Source: Spirosoma fluviale | Lineage (GTDB): Bacteria > Bacteroidota > Bacteroidia > Cytophagales > Spirosomataceae | NCBI GenBank assembly: GCA_945860325.1 | Contig: CAMARL010000001.1 | Span: 1-41,585 of the forward strand | Reading direction: 5' to 3' | DNA length: 41,585 bases | Shown: positions 31,453 to 41,007 of the stretch, one piece after another | Numbering within the stretch: position 1 is the stretch's first letter | Layout of the letters: each line of letters starts with the position of its first letter | Position numbers and translations under genes: made by a program | Notes under the pieces: model-generated | Told to the model about the DNA's origin: nothing | Databases searched by the model: none | The model's input: the letters and a program-made list of their open reading frames with translations, nothing else

Positions 31453-34335
31453 ATGAAAAGAATTATTACTCAAACCTTACCCATTCTCGCTTTCATTTTC
31501 TCTATGAGCTTTGCTGCCATGGCACAAACCAAACTAGCTGGAAATGTTCGTGACGCTGCTTCAAAAGAAGCGCTTATTGGGGTTAGTATCTCTGTAAAAG
31601 GGAAAGTTATTGGTACTATTTCGGATGCAAAAGGTAATTATTCCTTAAGCACAACGACACCGGTTCCTTTCACTTTAGCTGTTTCTATGGTTGGATATGA
31701 AAGCCAAGAAATCGTTGTATCATCAGCAAAATCAAATTTAAACATCTCATTAAAAGAGCAAGCCACTTTAGGTCAAGAAGTCGTTGTTTCCGCTTCTAGA
31801 ATACAAGAAAGTGTATTGCAATCTCCAGTGACCATTGAAAGAATGGACATTCGTGCGATTAGAGAGTCGGCAGCGCCTTCTTTTTATGATGCATTAAGAA
31901 ACTTAAAAGGTGTTGAAACCAGTACTCAATCTGTTTCTTTTTCATCCATCAACATGCGTGGATTTAATAGCAATGGAAATACACGTGTGGTTCAATTAAT
32001 TGATGGTATGGACAATCAAGCCCCAGGTTTGAATTTCTCGGTAGGTAATATCGTGGGTATTTCGGAGTTGGACTTGGAAGGTTTAGAATTATTACCAGGT
32101 GCCGCATCTGCCTTATATGGTCCAAATGCATTAAATGGAATTATTTTGATGAATTCAAAGTCTCCCTTCTTATACCAAGGCTTAAGTGCCCAAGTGAAAG
32201 TGGGTGCGATGAGTGCTTCAAATCGTACAGAAGCAACTACTCCCTACAGTGATATTGCCATTCGTTATGCGAAGGCCATCAATAATAAATGGGCGTATAA
32301 AGTTAATTTTAATACGATGAGTGCAGAGGATTGGCAGGCTACTGACTACCGTGATCAATCTTTATTAAATGGTACTAAATTAGGACCAGGTAGTCGTAGT
32401 GGAAATTTAGCCTATAATGGGGTTAGTATTTTTGGTGATGAGACGAACGTTGAAATGTTATCTTCTTTGACTCCTTTATTAGGTGTTCCTTCACATCCAT
32501 TAACTGCGGGAATTAATCAAATCTCAAAAGCAACGGGTGGTCTATTATCTCCATCGGCTATTTTAGGATACATTGTACCCAAAGCATTTATTTCACGCGA
32601 GGGTTATAAAGAAAATGATTTAGCTTCCTATGCAAACCGTAATATGAAATTTAATGCAGCTTTGCATTATCGATTTAATGATAATGTAGAATTGATTTTA
32701 CAAGGTTCTTATGGTTCTGGTACAACAGTATATACGGGTGCCGATCGTTATTCGATTAAGAATTTTGGAATGGGTCAATATAAAGCAGAATTGAAAGGAA
32801 GTAATTTCTTCTTACGTGCTTACACCACTCAAGAGAATTCGGGAGATGCGTATGCGACAGGAACTTTGGGCCAATTAGTGAACGAGGCTGCAAAGCCTAG
32901 TACAGCTTGGTATCCTGATTATTTCGGGGCATTTGCAGGAGCGGCTCTTCAGAACTTTGGTACCGTTTTGCAGACTACGTTAGCGCAAACGGGAAATCCT
33001 ACAGCTGCGATTGGTAATGCTGTGGCAACGACTCAAGCTAATTTTGCTAATTATCACAATGCCGCACGTTTAGCTGCTGATGCCGGAAGGAGATTAGTTC
33101 CAGGAACTGCAGCATTTAATGCAGCTGTAGAGGCTATCAAAAATAAACCTTTACCAATTGGTGGAAAATTCACAGATAAGTCAGCTCTTTATCACTATGA
33201 AGGAATGTATAACTTCACTGAGAAGTTTAACAAGAAATTAGAAATGATTGTAGGGGCTAGCTATCAAATTTATGCCTTAAATTCAGAAGGAACTTTATTC
33301 GCCCTTAAGGCAGATGGTTCTGAGCAATCCATCAACGAATATGGTGGATATATTCAAGTAGGTAAGAAAATGTTTGCAGATAAGTTTAAATTGACGGGTT
33401 CTGTGCGTTATGATAAAAACGAAAACTTTGAAGGCCAATTTAGCCCACGTCTAACAGGTGTTTTAACCCAAGGTCGCTCTAACTTCCGTGCTTCATATCA
33501 AACAGGTTTCCGTATTCCATCCACTCAAGATCAGTTTATTGATTTAAATACTCCACAGGCTCGTTTGCTAGGAGGTCTTCCAGTAGTTCAAGATCGTTAT
33601 AAGTTATCTGGTAATTCATTCACCTTGCAATCTCTTCAAGCAGGTAAGCCAGAAATGTATACTGCTAGAGAATGGAAGCCTGAGCAAGTTAAAACCATTG
33701 AGTTTGGGTATAAAGGATTTTTAGGGGATAAATTATTAGCTGACTTTTATATCTACCAATCTAATTACCTTAATTTCAATGCAGCTATGACGGTCGTTCA
33801 ATTGCCTACTCAGCACAAAGACGCAACGGTGGTAGGAAATAAAGTTTTTAATTTCCCTTCAAACGTTCAGAATGAAGTGGTTACCAACGGTTGGGGATTA
33901 AGCTTAGATTACCAATTGGGATCTAACTGGGCATTAGGAACAAACGTTTCTTACAACGCCATTAAAGATAATGGTGGTTTAGTGGATTACCAATTAGCAT
34001 TCAACACACCTAACTACCGCACAAACGTTTCTTTAGGTAACCGTAACATCGGTGGTTCTGGTTGGGGCTTTAGTACTGTTTGGAGATATCAAGATCAATT
34101 CGTTTGGCAATCAGGCATTGTTAACCAAGTGGTTAATCAATCCCAACAAAGTTTAATTCCTGCTTTCCATACGTTAGATGCACAGGTTAGCAAGAAATTA
34201 TCTGCGATGAAGACTATTTTGAAAGTAGGTGGTTCTAATTTATTAGGAGCTGCTTATACGACTGGTTGGTCTAACCCAACAGTTGGAAGTATTTACTACG
34301 TTTCTTTAACTTTTGACCAGTTATTGAACAAGTAA
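31453..34335 (+). CDS. TonB-dependent receptor with CarboxypepD_reg-like N-terminal domain
   Basis: The 960-aa outer-membrane receptor has a signal peptide (1-24), a carboxypeptidase regulatory-like beta domain (about 26-110; LAGNVRDAASKEALIGVSIS) and a plug domain (about 115-235; NMRGFNSNGNTRVVQLIDGM, LLPGAASALYGPNALNGIIL). The rest is a 22-strand-type barrel ending IYYVSLTFDQLLNK. There is no SusD-like partner next to it, so uptake of a siderophore, vitamin, or metal complex is as likely as glycan import. Arginine codons are mostly CGT, unlike the mixed usage of neighbours, suggesting high expression. It ends at a strong terminator. Confidence 0.93.
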   Translation: MKRIITQTLPILAFIFSMSFAAMAQTKLAGNVRDAASKEALIGVSISVKGKVIGTISDAKGNYSLSTTTPVPFTLAVSMVGYESQEIVVSSAKSNLNISLKEQATLGQEVVVSASRIQESVLQSPVTIERMDIRAIRESAAPSFYDALRNLKGVETSTQSVSFSSINMRGFNSNGNTRVVQLIDGMDNQAPGLNFSVGNIVGISELDLEGLELLPGAASALYGPNALNGIILMNSKSPFLYQGLSAQVKVGAMSASNRTEATTPYSDIAIRYAKAINNKWAYKVNFNTMSAEDWQATDYRDQSLLNGTKLGPGSRSGNLAYNGVSIFGDETNVEMLSSLTPLLGVPSHPLTAGINQISKATGGLLSPSAILGYIVPKAFISREGYKENDLASYANRNMKFNAALHYRFNDNVELILQGSYGSGTTVYTGADRYSIKNFGMGQYKAELKGSNFFLRAYTTQENSGDAYATGTLGQLVNEAAKPSTAWYPDYFGAFAGAALQNFGTVLQTTLAQTGNPTAAIGNAVATTQANFANYHNAARLAADAGRRLVPGTAAFNAAVEAIKNKPLPIGGKFTDKSALYHYEGMYNFTEKFNKKLEMIVGASYQIYALNSEGTLFALKADGSEQSINEYGGYIQVGKKMFADKFKLTGSVRYDKNENFEGQFSPRLTGVLTQGRSNFRASYQTGFRIPSTQDQFIDLNTPQARLLGGLPVVQDRYKLSGNSFTLQSLQAGKPEMYTAREWKPEQVKTIEFGYKGFLGDKLLADFYIYQSNYLNFNAAMTVVQLPTQHKDATVVGNKVFNFPSNVQNEVVTNGWGLSLDYQLGSNWALGTNVSYNAIKDNGGLVDYQLAFNTPNYRTNVSLGNRNIGGSGWGFSTVWRYQDQFVWQSGIVNQVVNQSQQSLIPAFHTLDAQVSKKLSAMKTILKVGGSNLLGAAYTTGWSNPTVGSIYYVSLTFDQLLNK

Positions 34336-34355
34336 AATTCATATAAAATTATCTT

Positions 34356-34388
34356 GAGGCTGTCCCTAAAAGGACAGCCTCTTTTTTT
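34356..34388 (+). terminator. Strong rho-independent terminator after the TonB receptor
   Basis: GAGGCTGTCC (34356-34365) pairs perfectly with GGACAGCCTC (34372-34381) around a six-base loop, followed by seven T. It lies 20 bases after the receptor stop. Confidence 0.95.
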
Positions 34389-34389
34389 G

Positions 34390-34397
34390 TACCTTTG
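34390..34397 (+). promoter_or_regulatory. Candidate -7 element for uvrA
   Basis: TACCTTTG fits TAnnTTTG and lies 23 bases before the uvrA ATG. The region where a -33 TTG should be is occupied by the terminator stem, so the match is partial. Confidence 0.4.
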
Positions 34398-34420
34398 CGA
34401 ATTATATTTGATTTTTCCAT

Positions 34421-37249
34421 ATGCAGCAACCCAAAGATTTAACTGGATTTTCTAACATTGAGGTGTTGGGTGCGCGTGAACATAATTTAAAAAACATTGA
34501 TGTCTCCATTCCCCGCAACCAGCTAGTCGTTATTACGGGAATTTCTGGCTCCGGAAAATCGTCTCTTGCCTTTGATACCATTTATGCAGAAGGCCAAAGG
34601 CGCTACATGGAAAGTTTTTCTGCCTATGCCCGTTCCTTTTTAGGGAATATGGAACGTCCTGATGTGGACAAAATAAATGGATTGTCTCCCGTGATATCCA
34701 TTGAACAGAAGACAACCTCCAAGAATCCAAGGTCCACCGTAGGAACCACCACAGAGATTTATGATTTTATGCGATTGCTTTTTGCTCGGGCTTCAGATGC
34801 TTTTTCCTATTTATCTGGAGAACGCATGGTCAAGCAGTCGGTGGATCAAATCATATCGACTTTAATGAGTCAATTCTCTTCCTCTAAAGTGTGGTTTTTA
34901 GCCCCATTAGTGAAAGGTCGTAAGGGACATTACCGAGAGCTTTTTGTTCAAATAGCCAAGTGGGGATATACCAAAGTTCGTGTGGACGGCGAAGTGATGG
35001 ATTTGGTTCCCAAAATGCAATTAGATCGATTTAAGGTACACGATGTGGAAGTTGTGGTGGATCGACTCATCGTATCAGATACCGAAAGGCTACGAATTTC
35101 ACAATCATTGCAGACGGCAACGAACTTAGGCAAAGGCCAAGTTTTTGTCTTGGACGAGAAAGGGAAATTGCATTATTTCTCCCAAACGCTGATGGATCCC
35201 AAAACAGGTCTATCCTATGACGAACCCGCACCCAATTCATTTTCGTTTAATAGCCCTTACGGCGCATGTCCTTGTTGCAATGGCTTAGGGGTTGTGGAAG
35301 AAATCACCGAAGAATCTGTCATTCCAGATCCATCGCTCAGCATTATTCGGGGAGCTATTGCACCCATAGGGGAATATAGGGAGCTTTGGATTTTCAAACA
35401 ATTGGAGGTTTTATTAAAACCTTATTCCGTCGGCTTATCTACACCCATCGCTAAGTTTCCTCGGGAAGCTCTGGATCTTATGTTGTATGGTACGGATGAA
35501 CCTGTTCCCGTACCTTCAAAAAAGTATGTTGGGACCGAGTGGAGTACCAAATATGATGGAATTATAAATTTTCTGAAGCGCCAACAAGACAACGGGTCTG
35601 AAAAAACGCAAGACTGGTTGAAGGATTTTTTAGAGATTAAAATTTGTCCAGATTGTGATGGGTTTAGACTGAAAAAGGAGTCTTTGCATTTTAAAATTGA
35701 TGGTAAGCATATTGGGGAATTAGCCCAAATGGATGTTAGCGATTTGTCAGGTTGGTTTTCTAATTTGGAGGAAAGAATTTCAGACCGACAAAAACAAATT
35801 GCCACAGAGGTATTGAAAGAAATTAAAAAAAGAATTGGGTTTTTGACGCAAATAGGACTTACCTATTTAACGCTAGACCGACCGATGAAAAGTTTATCTG
35901 GCGGCGAATCCCAACGAATTCGTTTGGCAACTCAAATCGGAACGCAATTAGTCGGGGTACTTTATATCATGGATGAACCCTCCATAGGTCTGCATCAGCG
36001 CGATAATGAAAAGTTGATTTTAGCCTTAAAAGATTTGCGCGACTTAGGAAATTCGGTGCTTGTGGTCGAACATGACAAAGACATGATGTTGGAGTCCGAT
36101 TATATTTTGGATATTGGCCCAGGAGCGGGCCGACATGGTGGTCATATCATTGGTTTTGGGAGTCCTTCGGAATTTTTAAAACTTGAAACGCCTACAGCAA
36201 AATACCTAAATGGAGCATTGAAAATTGCCGCGCCAACGGTTCGTAGAACTGGGAACGGGAATTCAATTGTGCTTAAAGGGGCACATGGAAATAATTTAAA
36301 AAATGTAAGTGTTGAATTTCCTTTGGGTAAATTTATTACGGTTACCGGTGTTTCTGGATCAGGAAAATCGACCTTAATTCACGACACGTTGGTCTTAAAA
36401 TTGAAGCAATTTTTTGATCGAACGAAACGTGAACCCTTGCCTTTTAAGTCAATCACAGGCTTGGAGTTTATCGATAAGGTTATTGAGGTAGACCAATCGC
36501 CCATCGGTCGGACCCCTCGTTCAAACCCTGCCACCTATACCAATATGTACACGGATATCAGGACTTTATATTGTGAATTACCTGAATCTAAAATTCGAGG
36601 CTATAAGGCAGGCCGATTTAGTTTTAATGTCAAAGGGGGTCGCTGTGAAGGTTGTGAGGGAGCGGGTAGGAAAAAAATTGAAATGGAATTTTTACCTGAT
36701 GTATTTGTTGAATGCGAAACATGTAAGGGTAAAAGATTTAATCGAGAAACCTTGGAAGTTCGCTTCAAGGGGAAATCGATTTCAGATGTATTGGATATGA
36801 CGGTGGAACAAGCGCTCGATTTTTTTGAACATCAACCCCGTATTTTCCGTAGGGTTCAAACCCTATCCGAAGTGGGTTTAGGCTACATTACCTTAGGTCA
36901 ACATGCGACGACCTTGTCTGGTGGTGAAGCGCAAAGGGTTAAACTAGCGGAGGAATTGTCAAAAAAAGACACAGGTAAAACGCTGTATGTGTTAGACGAA
37001 CCTACCACAGGTTTGCATTTTCAAGATGTCAAATTACTCTTAGATGTGTTGCAAAAACTGGTGGATAAAGGCAATACCGTTTTGGTGATTGAACATAACA
37101 TGGATGTGATTAAAGTATCGGATTATATTGTTGACATGGGTCCAGAAGGAGGAAATGCCGGGGGCCAATTGCTCATTTCGGGGACACCGGAGCAGGTGGC
37201 TAAAGCTAAAAATAGCCATACGGGCAGATTTTTGAAAAAAGAACTTTAG
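34421..37249 (+). CDS. uvrA: Excinuclease ABC subunit A
   Basis: The 942-aa DNA-damage recognition ATPase has two ABC modules. The first Walker A is GISGSGKSS at 40-48, with its signature LSGGESQRIRLATQIG near 490. The second Walker A GVSGSGKST is near 643, with LSGGEAQRVKLAEELS near 828. Zinc-binding pairs are visible as CPCCNGLG, CPDCDG and, in the C-terminal module, CEGCEGAG with CETCKGK. UvrA dimers load UvrB at bulky lesions in nucleotide excision repair. The length is normal, and it is a single-gene unit. Confidence 0.97.
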   Translation: MQQPKDLTGFSNIEVLGAREHNLKNIDVSIPRNQLVVITGISGSGKSSLAFDTIYAEGQRRYMESFSAYARSFLGNMERPDVDKINGLSPVISIEQKTTSKNPRSTVGTTTEIYDFMRLLFARASDAFSYLSGERMVKQSVDQIISTLMSQFSSSKVWFLAPLVKGRKGHYRELFVQIAKWGYTKVRVDGEVMDLVPKMQLDRFKVHDVEVVVDRLIVSDTERLRISQSLQTATNLGKGQVFVLDEKGKLHYFSQTLMDPKTGLSYDEPAPNSFSFNSPYGACPCCNGLGVVEEITEESVIPDPSLSIIRGAIAPIGEYRELWIFKQLEVLLKPYSVGLSTPIAKFPREALDLMLYGTDEPVPVPSKKYVGTEWSTKYDGIINFLKRQQDNGSEKTQDWLKDFLEIKICPDCDGFRLKKESLHFKIDGKHIGELAQMDVSDLSGWFSNLEERISDRQKQIATEVLKEIKKRIGFLTQIGLTYLTLDRPMKSLSGGESQRIRLATQIGTQLVGVLYIMDEPSIGLHQRDNEKLILALKDLRDLGNSVLVVEHDKDMMLESDYILDIGPGAGRHGGHIIGFGSPSEFLKLETPTAKYLNGALKIAAPTVRRTGNGNSIVLKGAHGNNLKNVSVEFPLGKFITVTGVSGSGKSTLIHDTLVLKLKQFFDRTKREPLPFKSITGLEFIDKVIEVDQSPIGRTPRSNPATYTNMYTDIRTLYCELPESKIRGYKAGRFSFNVKGGRCEGCEGAGRKKIEMEFLPDVFVECETCKGKRFNRETLEVRFKGKSISDVLDMTVEQALDFFEHQPRIFRRVQTLSEVGLGYITLGQHATTLSGGEAQRVKLAEELSKKDTGKTLYVLDEPTTGLHFQDVKLLLDVLQKLVDKGNTVLVIEHNMDVIKVSDYIVDMGPEGGNAGGQLLISGTPEQVAKAKNSHTGRFLKKEL

Positions 37250-37264
37250 CTTTGGACTAGGTTG

Positions 37265-37296
37265 AAGGTAATTTACCTACGATAAAAAATTACCTT
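37265..37296 (+). repeat. Perfect 10-base inverted repeat between uvrA and the Fe-S operon
   Basis: AAGGTAATTT (37265-37274) and AAATTACCTT (37287-37296) are exact reverse complements with a 12-base spacer. No T run follows at once, so it is a poor terminator. It may be an operator or a weak terminator. The rest of the 154-base gap is AT-rich without clear features. Confidence 0.55.
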
Positions 37297-37403
37297 AAAA
37301 TATGTTCAATTTGATTTTTTTCTAGCTTAAATTTATTTAGTTTTCGACTTGAAATTCTTGCCCAAATGCTCCCTCACGACATGAGCGTTTTTTTGATTAA
37401 TAA

Positions 37404-38726
37404 ATGGATATGACTTATTTTTTTCAATTTCTTTTTATTGCTTTACTCGCTTCCATGAGTTATTTAATCGCCATGCGATTTAAAGGAATAATAGCTACGA
37501 TTCGATTGTCGCAACCAGTTTATTTATCAGACCAACCAGCCGAACGCTGGAAGCGGGTATTTCTATTAGCTTTTGGACAAAAAAAGATGTTCCAAAAACC
37601 TTTTGTTGGCCTCATGCATTTCTTGATTTATATCGGTTTCATTTTGATTAATGCAGAAATTCTGGAGATTATTTTGGATGGGATTTTAGGAACGCATCGA
37701 TTGTTTGCTCCCTTTTTAGGATCACTTTACCCTCTACTTTTGAATTTTTTCGAGCTCTTAGCAGCCGGCGTATTTTTAGCATGCCTCGTATTTTTTGCGC
37801 GTCGGGGTATTTTCAAAGTCCAACGCTTACAATCTGAAAATCATTCAGAATTAAAAGGGTTTCCGATCCGAGATGCCTATACTATTTTAATTGTTGAATG
37901 TGTGTTGATGGCAGCATTATGGACGATGAACGCGACAGATGCGGTCTTACAAAGTAGAGGAGTCGAACATTTTCAAGCCGTAGGCTCGTTCATTATCTCA
38001 GAAAATTTAATTCCATTCTTGGATTCATATAGTACGGATGCTTTGTTTTTGATTGAGCGAATTGCATGGTGGTTTCACATCGCAGGCATCCTAGGATTTG
38101 CGCTTTATGTTACTTATTCCAAGCATTTACATATCTTTTTTGCATTTCCTGCTGCTTATTATTCTAGTTTAAAATCATCTGCCTATATTCCTAGTTTGGA
38201 TTCTGTCACCCATGAAGTCAAATTGATGTTAGGTCAACCCGCGTCGGGCGAAGCTGCGCCGACCAACTTACGATTTGGGGCCAAGGACGTGATGGACTTG
38301 AATTGGAAAAATCTTTTAGACGCCTACAGTTGCACTGAATGTGGCCGCTGCACGGATCAATGTCCGGCCAATCAAACAGGTAGGTCATTATCTCCTCGAA
38401 AAATAATGATGGATACCCGAGATCGCTTGGAGGAGGTTAGCGTGATTTTGTCAAAAAATAAAGGCCAATTTGTCGATGACGGCCAATCATTATTGGATAA
38501 AATCAGTGGGGAGGAATTACGTGCTTGTACCACTTGCCAAGCGTGCGTGGAGGCCTGCCCCATGGAATTGTCGCCCCTAAACATTATTTTGGAATTGAGA
38601 AGGTACCAAATCATGGAAATGTCGGATGCTCCTGCGGCATGGAATTCTATGTTTTCTAATATTGAAACAAATCAAGCCCCTTGGAAATTCAATCCTTCGG
38701 ATCGAATGAATTGGGCAAAATCATAA
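37404..38726 (+). CDS. Membrane heme/Fe-S protein (HdrDE/DsrMK-like fusion)
   Basis: The 440-aa protein has about five membrane helices in residues 5-250 with histidines placed to bind b-type heme (His72, His225, His241, His243). A cytosolic ferredoxin-like part carries two [4Fe-4S] motifs: Cys310/313/316/320 (SCTECGRCTDQCP) and Cys375/378/381/385 (ACTTCQACVEACP). This matches a fusion of a NarI-like cytochrome b with the Fe-S part of HdrD/DsrK. The CCG domains missing from this protein are supplied by the gene at 39728. It probably passes electrons to or from the quinone pool; the partner substrate is unknown. Confidence 0.87.
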   Translation: MDMTYFFQFLFIALLASMSYLIAMRFKGIIATIRLSQPVYLSDQPAERWKRVFLLAFGQKKMFQKPFVGLMHFLIYIGFILINAEILEIILDGILGTHRLFAPFLGSLYPLLLNFFELLAAGVFLACLVFFARRGIFKVQRLQSENHSELKGFPIRDAYTILIVECVLMAALWTMNATDAVLQSRGVEHFQAVGSFIISENLIPFLDSYSTDALFLIERIAWWFHIAGILGFALYVTYSKHLHIFFAFPAAYYSSLKSSAYIPSLDSVTHEVKLMLGQPASGEAAPTNLRFGAKDVMDLNWKNLLDAYSCTECGRCTDQCPANQTGRSLSPRKIMMDTRDRLEEVSVILSKNKGQFVDDGQSLLDKISGEELRACTTCQACVEACPMELSPLNIILELRRYQIMEMSDAPAAWNSMFSNIETNQAPWKFNPSDRMNWAKS

Positions 38727-38729
38727 GCG

Positions 38730-39725
38730 ATGAAAAAAGTATTAATTGGCCTCTTAGCCCTGATAGTCATTTATTTTGTAGGACCTAAGCCAGATGCTCC
38801 GGTGTTAAATCCAAGTCCAACTTGGACTCAAATTCCGGATTCGATGACGCAAATATCCGAGTTTATTCAACAGAAAGAATTGGAAAATAAGGAGTTAAAA
38901 CCTGGTAATGAAGCAAAAATTATTTGGGCTGATTCATTAAATCCTCAAAAAACTAAATATGCTTTTTTATATGTGCATGGTTTTTCAGCCTCGCAGATGG
39001 AGGGCGATCCGGTACACCGACAAGTTGCCGCGGCGTTTAATGGAAATTTAGTATTAGCTAGAGTTGCAGGACATGGTGAAAAGACATCTGATCGCACTTT
39101 GGGAAATGTGACAGCAGATGAATATTATGCGAGCGTTGAGAACTATTTGGCCATAGCGAAAAAACTGGGCCAAGAGGTAATTGTGATGGGGACATCCTTC
39201 GGTGGAGCGATGACCATATATTTAGCCTCAAAACACCCAGAAATTAAGGCCATCATTTTATATGGTCCATGCATTGCGGTGGCAGACCCAAGTGCAGCGC
39301 TATTAGACAATCCTTGGGGGCTTCAATTGGCCCGCCTAATAAAAGGGGGAGAATACAATGAAATACCAAGCACAAATAAGGCGCATGATGCCTATTGGAA
39401 TTTGCATTATCGATTTGAGGCTGTGGTAGAAATGCAAAATTTCTTGACACACACGATGAACAAAGAAGTTTTCAGCCAGGTAAAAATGCCTGTTTTGCTT
39501 ACGTATTATTATAAAGATGAAGCTCATCAAGATCAGGTAGTTTCGGTCAAAGCGATGCAAGAAATGTTTCCTGAGTTAGGGACATCTTCTGCACTTAAGC
39601 AAGAAATTGCTTTCCCGGAATCAGGTAATCATGTGATTACATCACCAATTTTGGGGAATAAAACGGAGCTTCCCATGCAAGCCTCCGTTAAATTTTTAAA
39701 TGAAGTCGTAAAATTAACTAAATAA
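38730..39725 (+). CDS. Membrane-anchored alpha/beta hydrolase
   Basis: The 331-aa protein has an N-terminal hydrophobic anchor or signal (KKVLIGLLALIVIYFVG). The alpha/beta-hydrolase fold follows: YAFLYVHGFSASQMEGDP (oxyanion region), nucleophile elbow MGTSFGGAM with Ser156, and a C-terminal GNHVI that supplies the catalytic His. Overall it resembles carboxylesterases and monoacylglycerol lipase-type enzymes. It sits between the two Fe-S genes with gaps of three and two bases, so it is translated with them; why is unknown. Confidence 0.87.
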   Translation: MKKVLIGLLALIVIYFVGPKPDAPVLNPSPTWTQIPDSMTQISEFIQQKELENKELKPGNEAKIIWADSLNPQKTKYAFLYVHGFSASQMEGDPVHRQVAAAFNGNLVLARVAGHGEKTSDRTLGNVTADEYYASVENYLAIAKKLGQEVIVMGTSFGGAMTIYLASKHPEIKAIILYGPCIAVADPSAALLDNPWGLQLARLIKGGEYNEIPSTNKAHDAYWNLHYRFEAVVEMQNFLTHTMNKEVFSQVKMPVLLTYYYKDEAHQDQVVSVKAMQEMFPELGTSSALKQEIAFPESGNHVITSPILGNKTELPMQASVKFLNEVVKLTK

Positions 39726-39727
39726 TT

Positions 39728-40510
39728 ATGTCAGAGGTGGTGTTAAATATTCGAACAATGGCTGATTATTTAGCTAAGGGTGAAATGCCAGAATATTTAT
39801 TTTGGGTGGGTTGTGCAGGTTCTTTTGACGACCGACAAAAAAAGGTGACGCGTGCTTTTTGTGAGATTTTACAAAAGGCTGAAATTTCATATGCCATTTT
39901 GGGAACGGAGGAATCTTGCACCGGAGATCCAGCTAGGAGAACAGGAAATGAATTTTTGTTTCAAATGCAGGCGATGAGCAATATTGAGGTGCTCAATATG
40001 TACCAAGTGAAAAAGATTGTGACGGCCTGTCCACATTGTTTTAATACGTTGAAAAACGAATATCCGAGCCTTGGAGGAACCTATGAGGTCATTCATCACA
40101 CGGAGTTATTGGCTCAATTATTGAAAGAAGGTAAGATAGAAATTTCTGAGGAAAGGGAGGAAATCGCATTTCATGATTCTTGTTATTTGGGTCGAGGAAA
40201 TGGGATTTATGAGGCGCCTCGCGAAATTATTGCGGAACTTCAAAAAGATTTAAAAGAGCTAAAAAGTTGCCGCACCAAAGGACTTTGTTGTGGTGCCGGT
40301 GGGGCCCAAGTTTTTAAGGAGCCCGAGCCGGGAGCCGTCGACATACAAGTAAAACGAACAGAAGAGATTATTGAATCCGGAGTAAAAAAAGTAGCTATCG
40401 CGTGTCCTTTTTGTATGGTAATGATTCAAGATGGTTTAAATAAAACAGGACATGACAAAGATATTCAAGTAGTGGACTTAGCTGAGTTGGTCCAAAAAGC
40501 AATGAAATAA
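39728..40510 (+). CDS. CCG-domain (Fe-S)-binding protein, HdrB/DsrK-like
   Basis: The 260-aa soluble protein has two cysteine-rich CCG-type domains. The first uses Cys29, Cys64 (a single Cys where most have a pair), and Cys101/Cys104 in ACPHC. The second uses Cys152, Cys181, the pair Cys187-Cys188 in GLCCGAGGAQ, and Cys226/Cys229 in ACPFC. Such domains bind the unusual [4Fe-4S] clusters that cleave disulfides in heterodisulfide reductase or oxidise lactate and glycolate. It should pair with the membrane protein at 37404. The substrate is not deducible. Confidence 0.88.
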   Translation: MSEVVLNIRTMADYLAKGEMPEYLFWVGCAGSFDDRQKKVTRAFCEILQKAEISYAILGTEESCTGDPARRTGNEFLFQMQAMSNIEVLNMYQVKKIVTACPHCFNTLKNEYPSLGGTYEVIHHTELLAQLLKEGKIEISEEREEIAFHDSCYLGRGNGIYEAPREIIAELQKDLKELKSCRTKGLCCGAGGAQVFKEPEPGAVDIQVKRTEEIIESGVKKVAIACPFCMVMIQDGLNKTGHDKDIQVVDLAELVQKAMK

Positions 40511-40511
40511 G

Positions 40512-41006
40512 ATGTATATACCATTCGAACAATTACCCGATCAGTCACGCGTGTGGGTGTATCAAGCAAATCGTCCCTTGGTGGGCGCTGAAATTGAACA
40601 AATAAGTTCTTTTTTGGTGAATGAAATGAATGCTTGGGCTGCTCATGGAGCTCCGCTGAATGCATCTTTTGAGATTCGATTTAATCATGTCGTTATTGTC
40701 GCGGTCAATGAAGATGTAAATCAAGCTTCAGGTTGTTCGATCGACGCGTCGACACACTGGTTTAAATCTTTAGGAGAAATGCTCCACATTGATTTTTTTG
40801 ATCGGCAAATTGCTAAAATTCAAGGGGAACAAATTTCGCTCATACCGATAACATCGATTAAAGATTTAATATTGAGTGCTAATTTGTTGGAAGAAGATTT
40901 TATCATCCCACCTCAAACATCAGACTTGAATCAATACAGAAATCAGTGGCTTCAGACGGTTCGTGAGTCATGGTTGAAAAAATACTTCGTTAAATCAAGC
41001 GTTTAA
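40512..41006 (+). CDS. Uncharacterised Bacteroidota protein, co-operonic with Fe-S genes
   Basis: I cannot assign this 164-aa soluble protein to a functional family. It opens MYIPFEQLPDQSRVWVYQANRPL and has SFLVNEMNAWAAHGAPLNASFE, a possible VVIVAVNEDVNQASGCSIDA strand-turn and FFDRQIAKI. Homologues are sometimes labelled ABC transporter ATPase, but no Walker A, signature or Walker B motif is present. There is no signal peptide or membrane helix. It starts one base after the CCG gene and ends one base before msrC, so it is part of the same transcript and may be an accessory of the redox module. Confidence 0.8.
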   Translation: MYIPFEQLPDQSRVWVYQANRPLVGAEIEQISSFLVNEMNAWAAHGAPLNASFEIRFNHVVIVAVNEDVNQASGCSIDASTHWFKSLGEMLHIDFFDRQIAKIQGEQISLIPITSIKDLILSANLLEEDFIIPPQTSDLNQYRNQWLQTVRESWLKKYFVKSSV

Positions 41007-41007
41007 T

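Noticed and set aside
40512..41006. ABC transporter ATPase label for the 164-aa protein
   Set aside because: No Walker A, ABC signature or Walker B motif is present and the protein is too short for an ABC ATPase domain.
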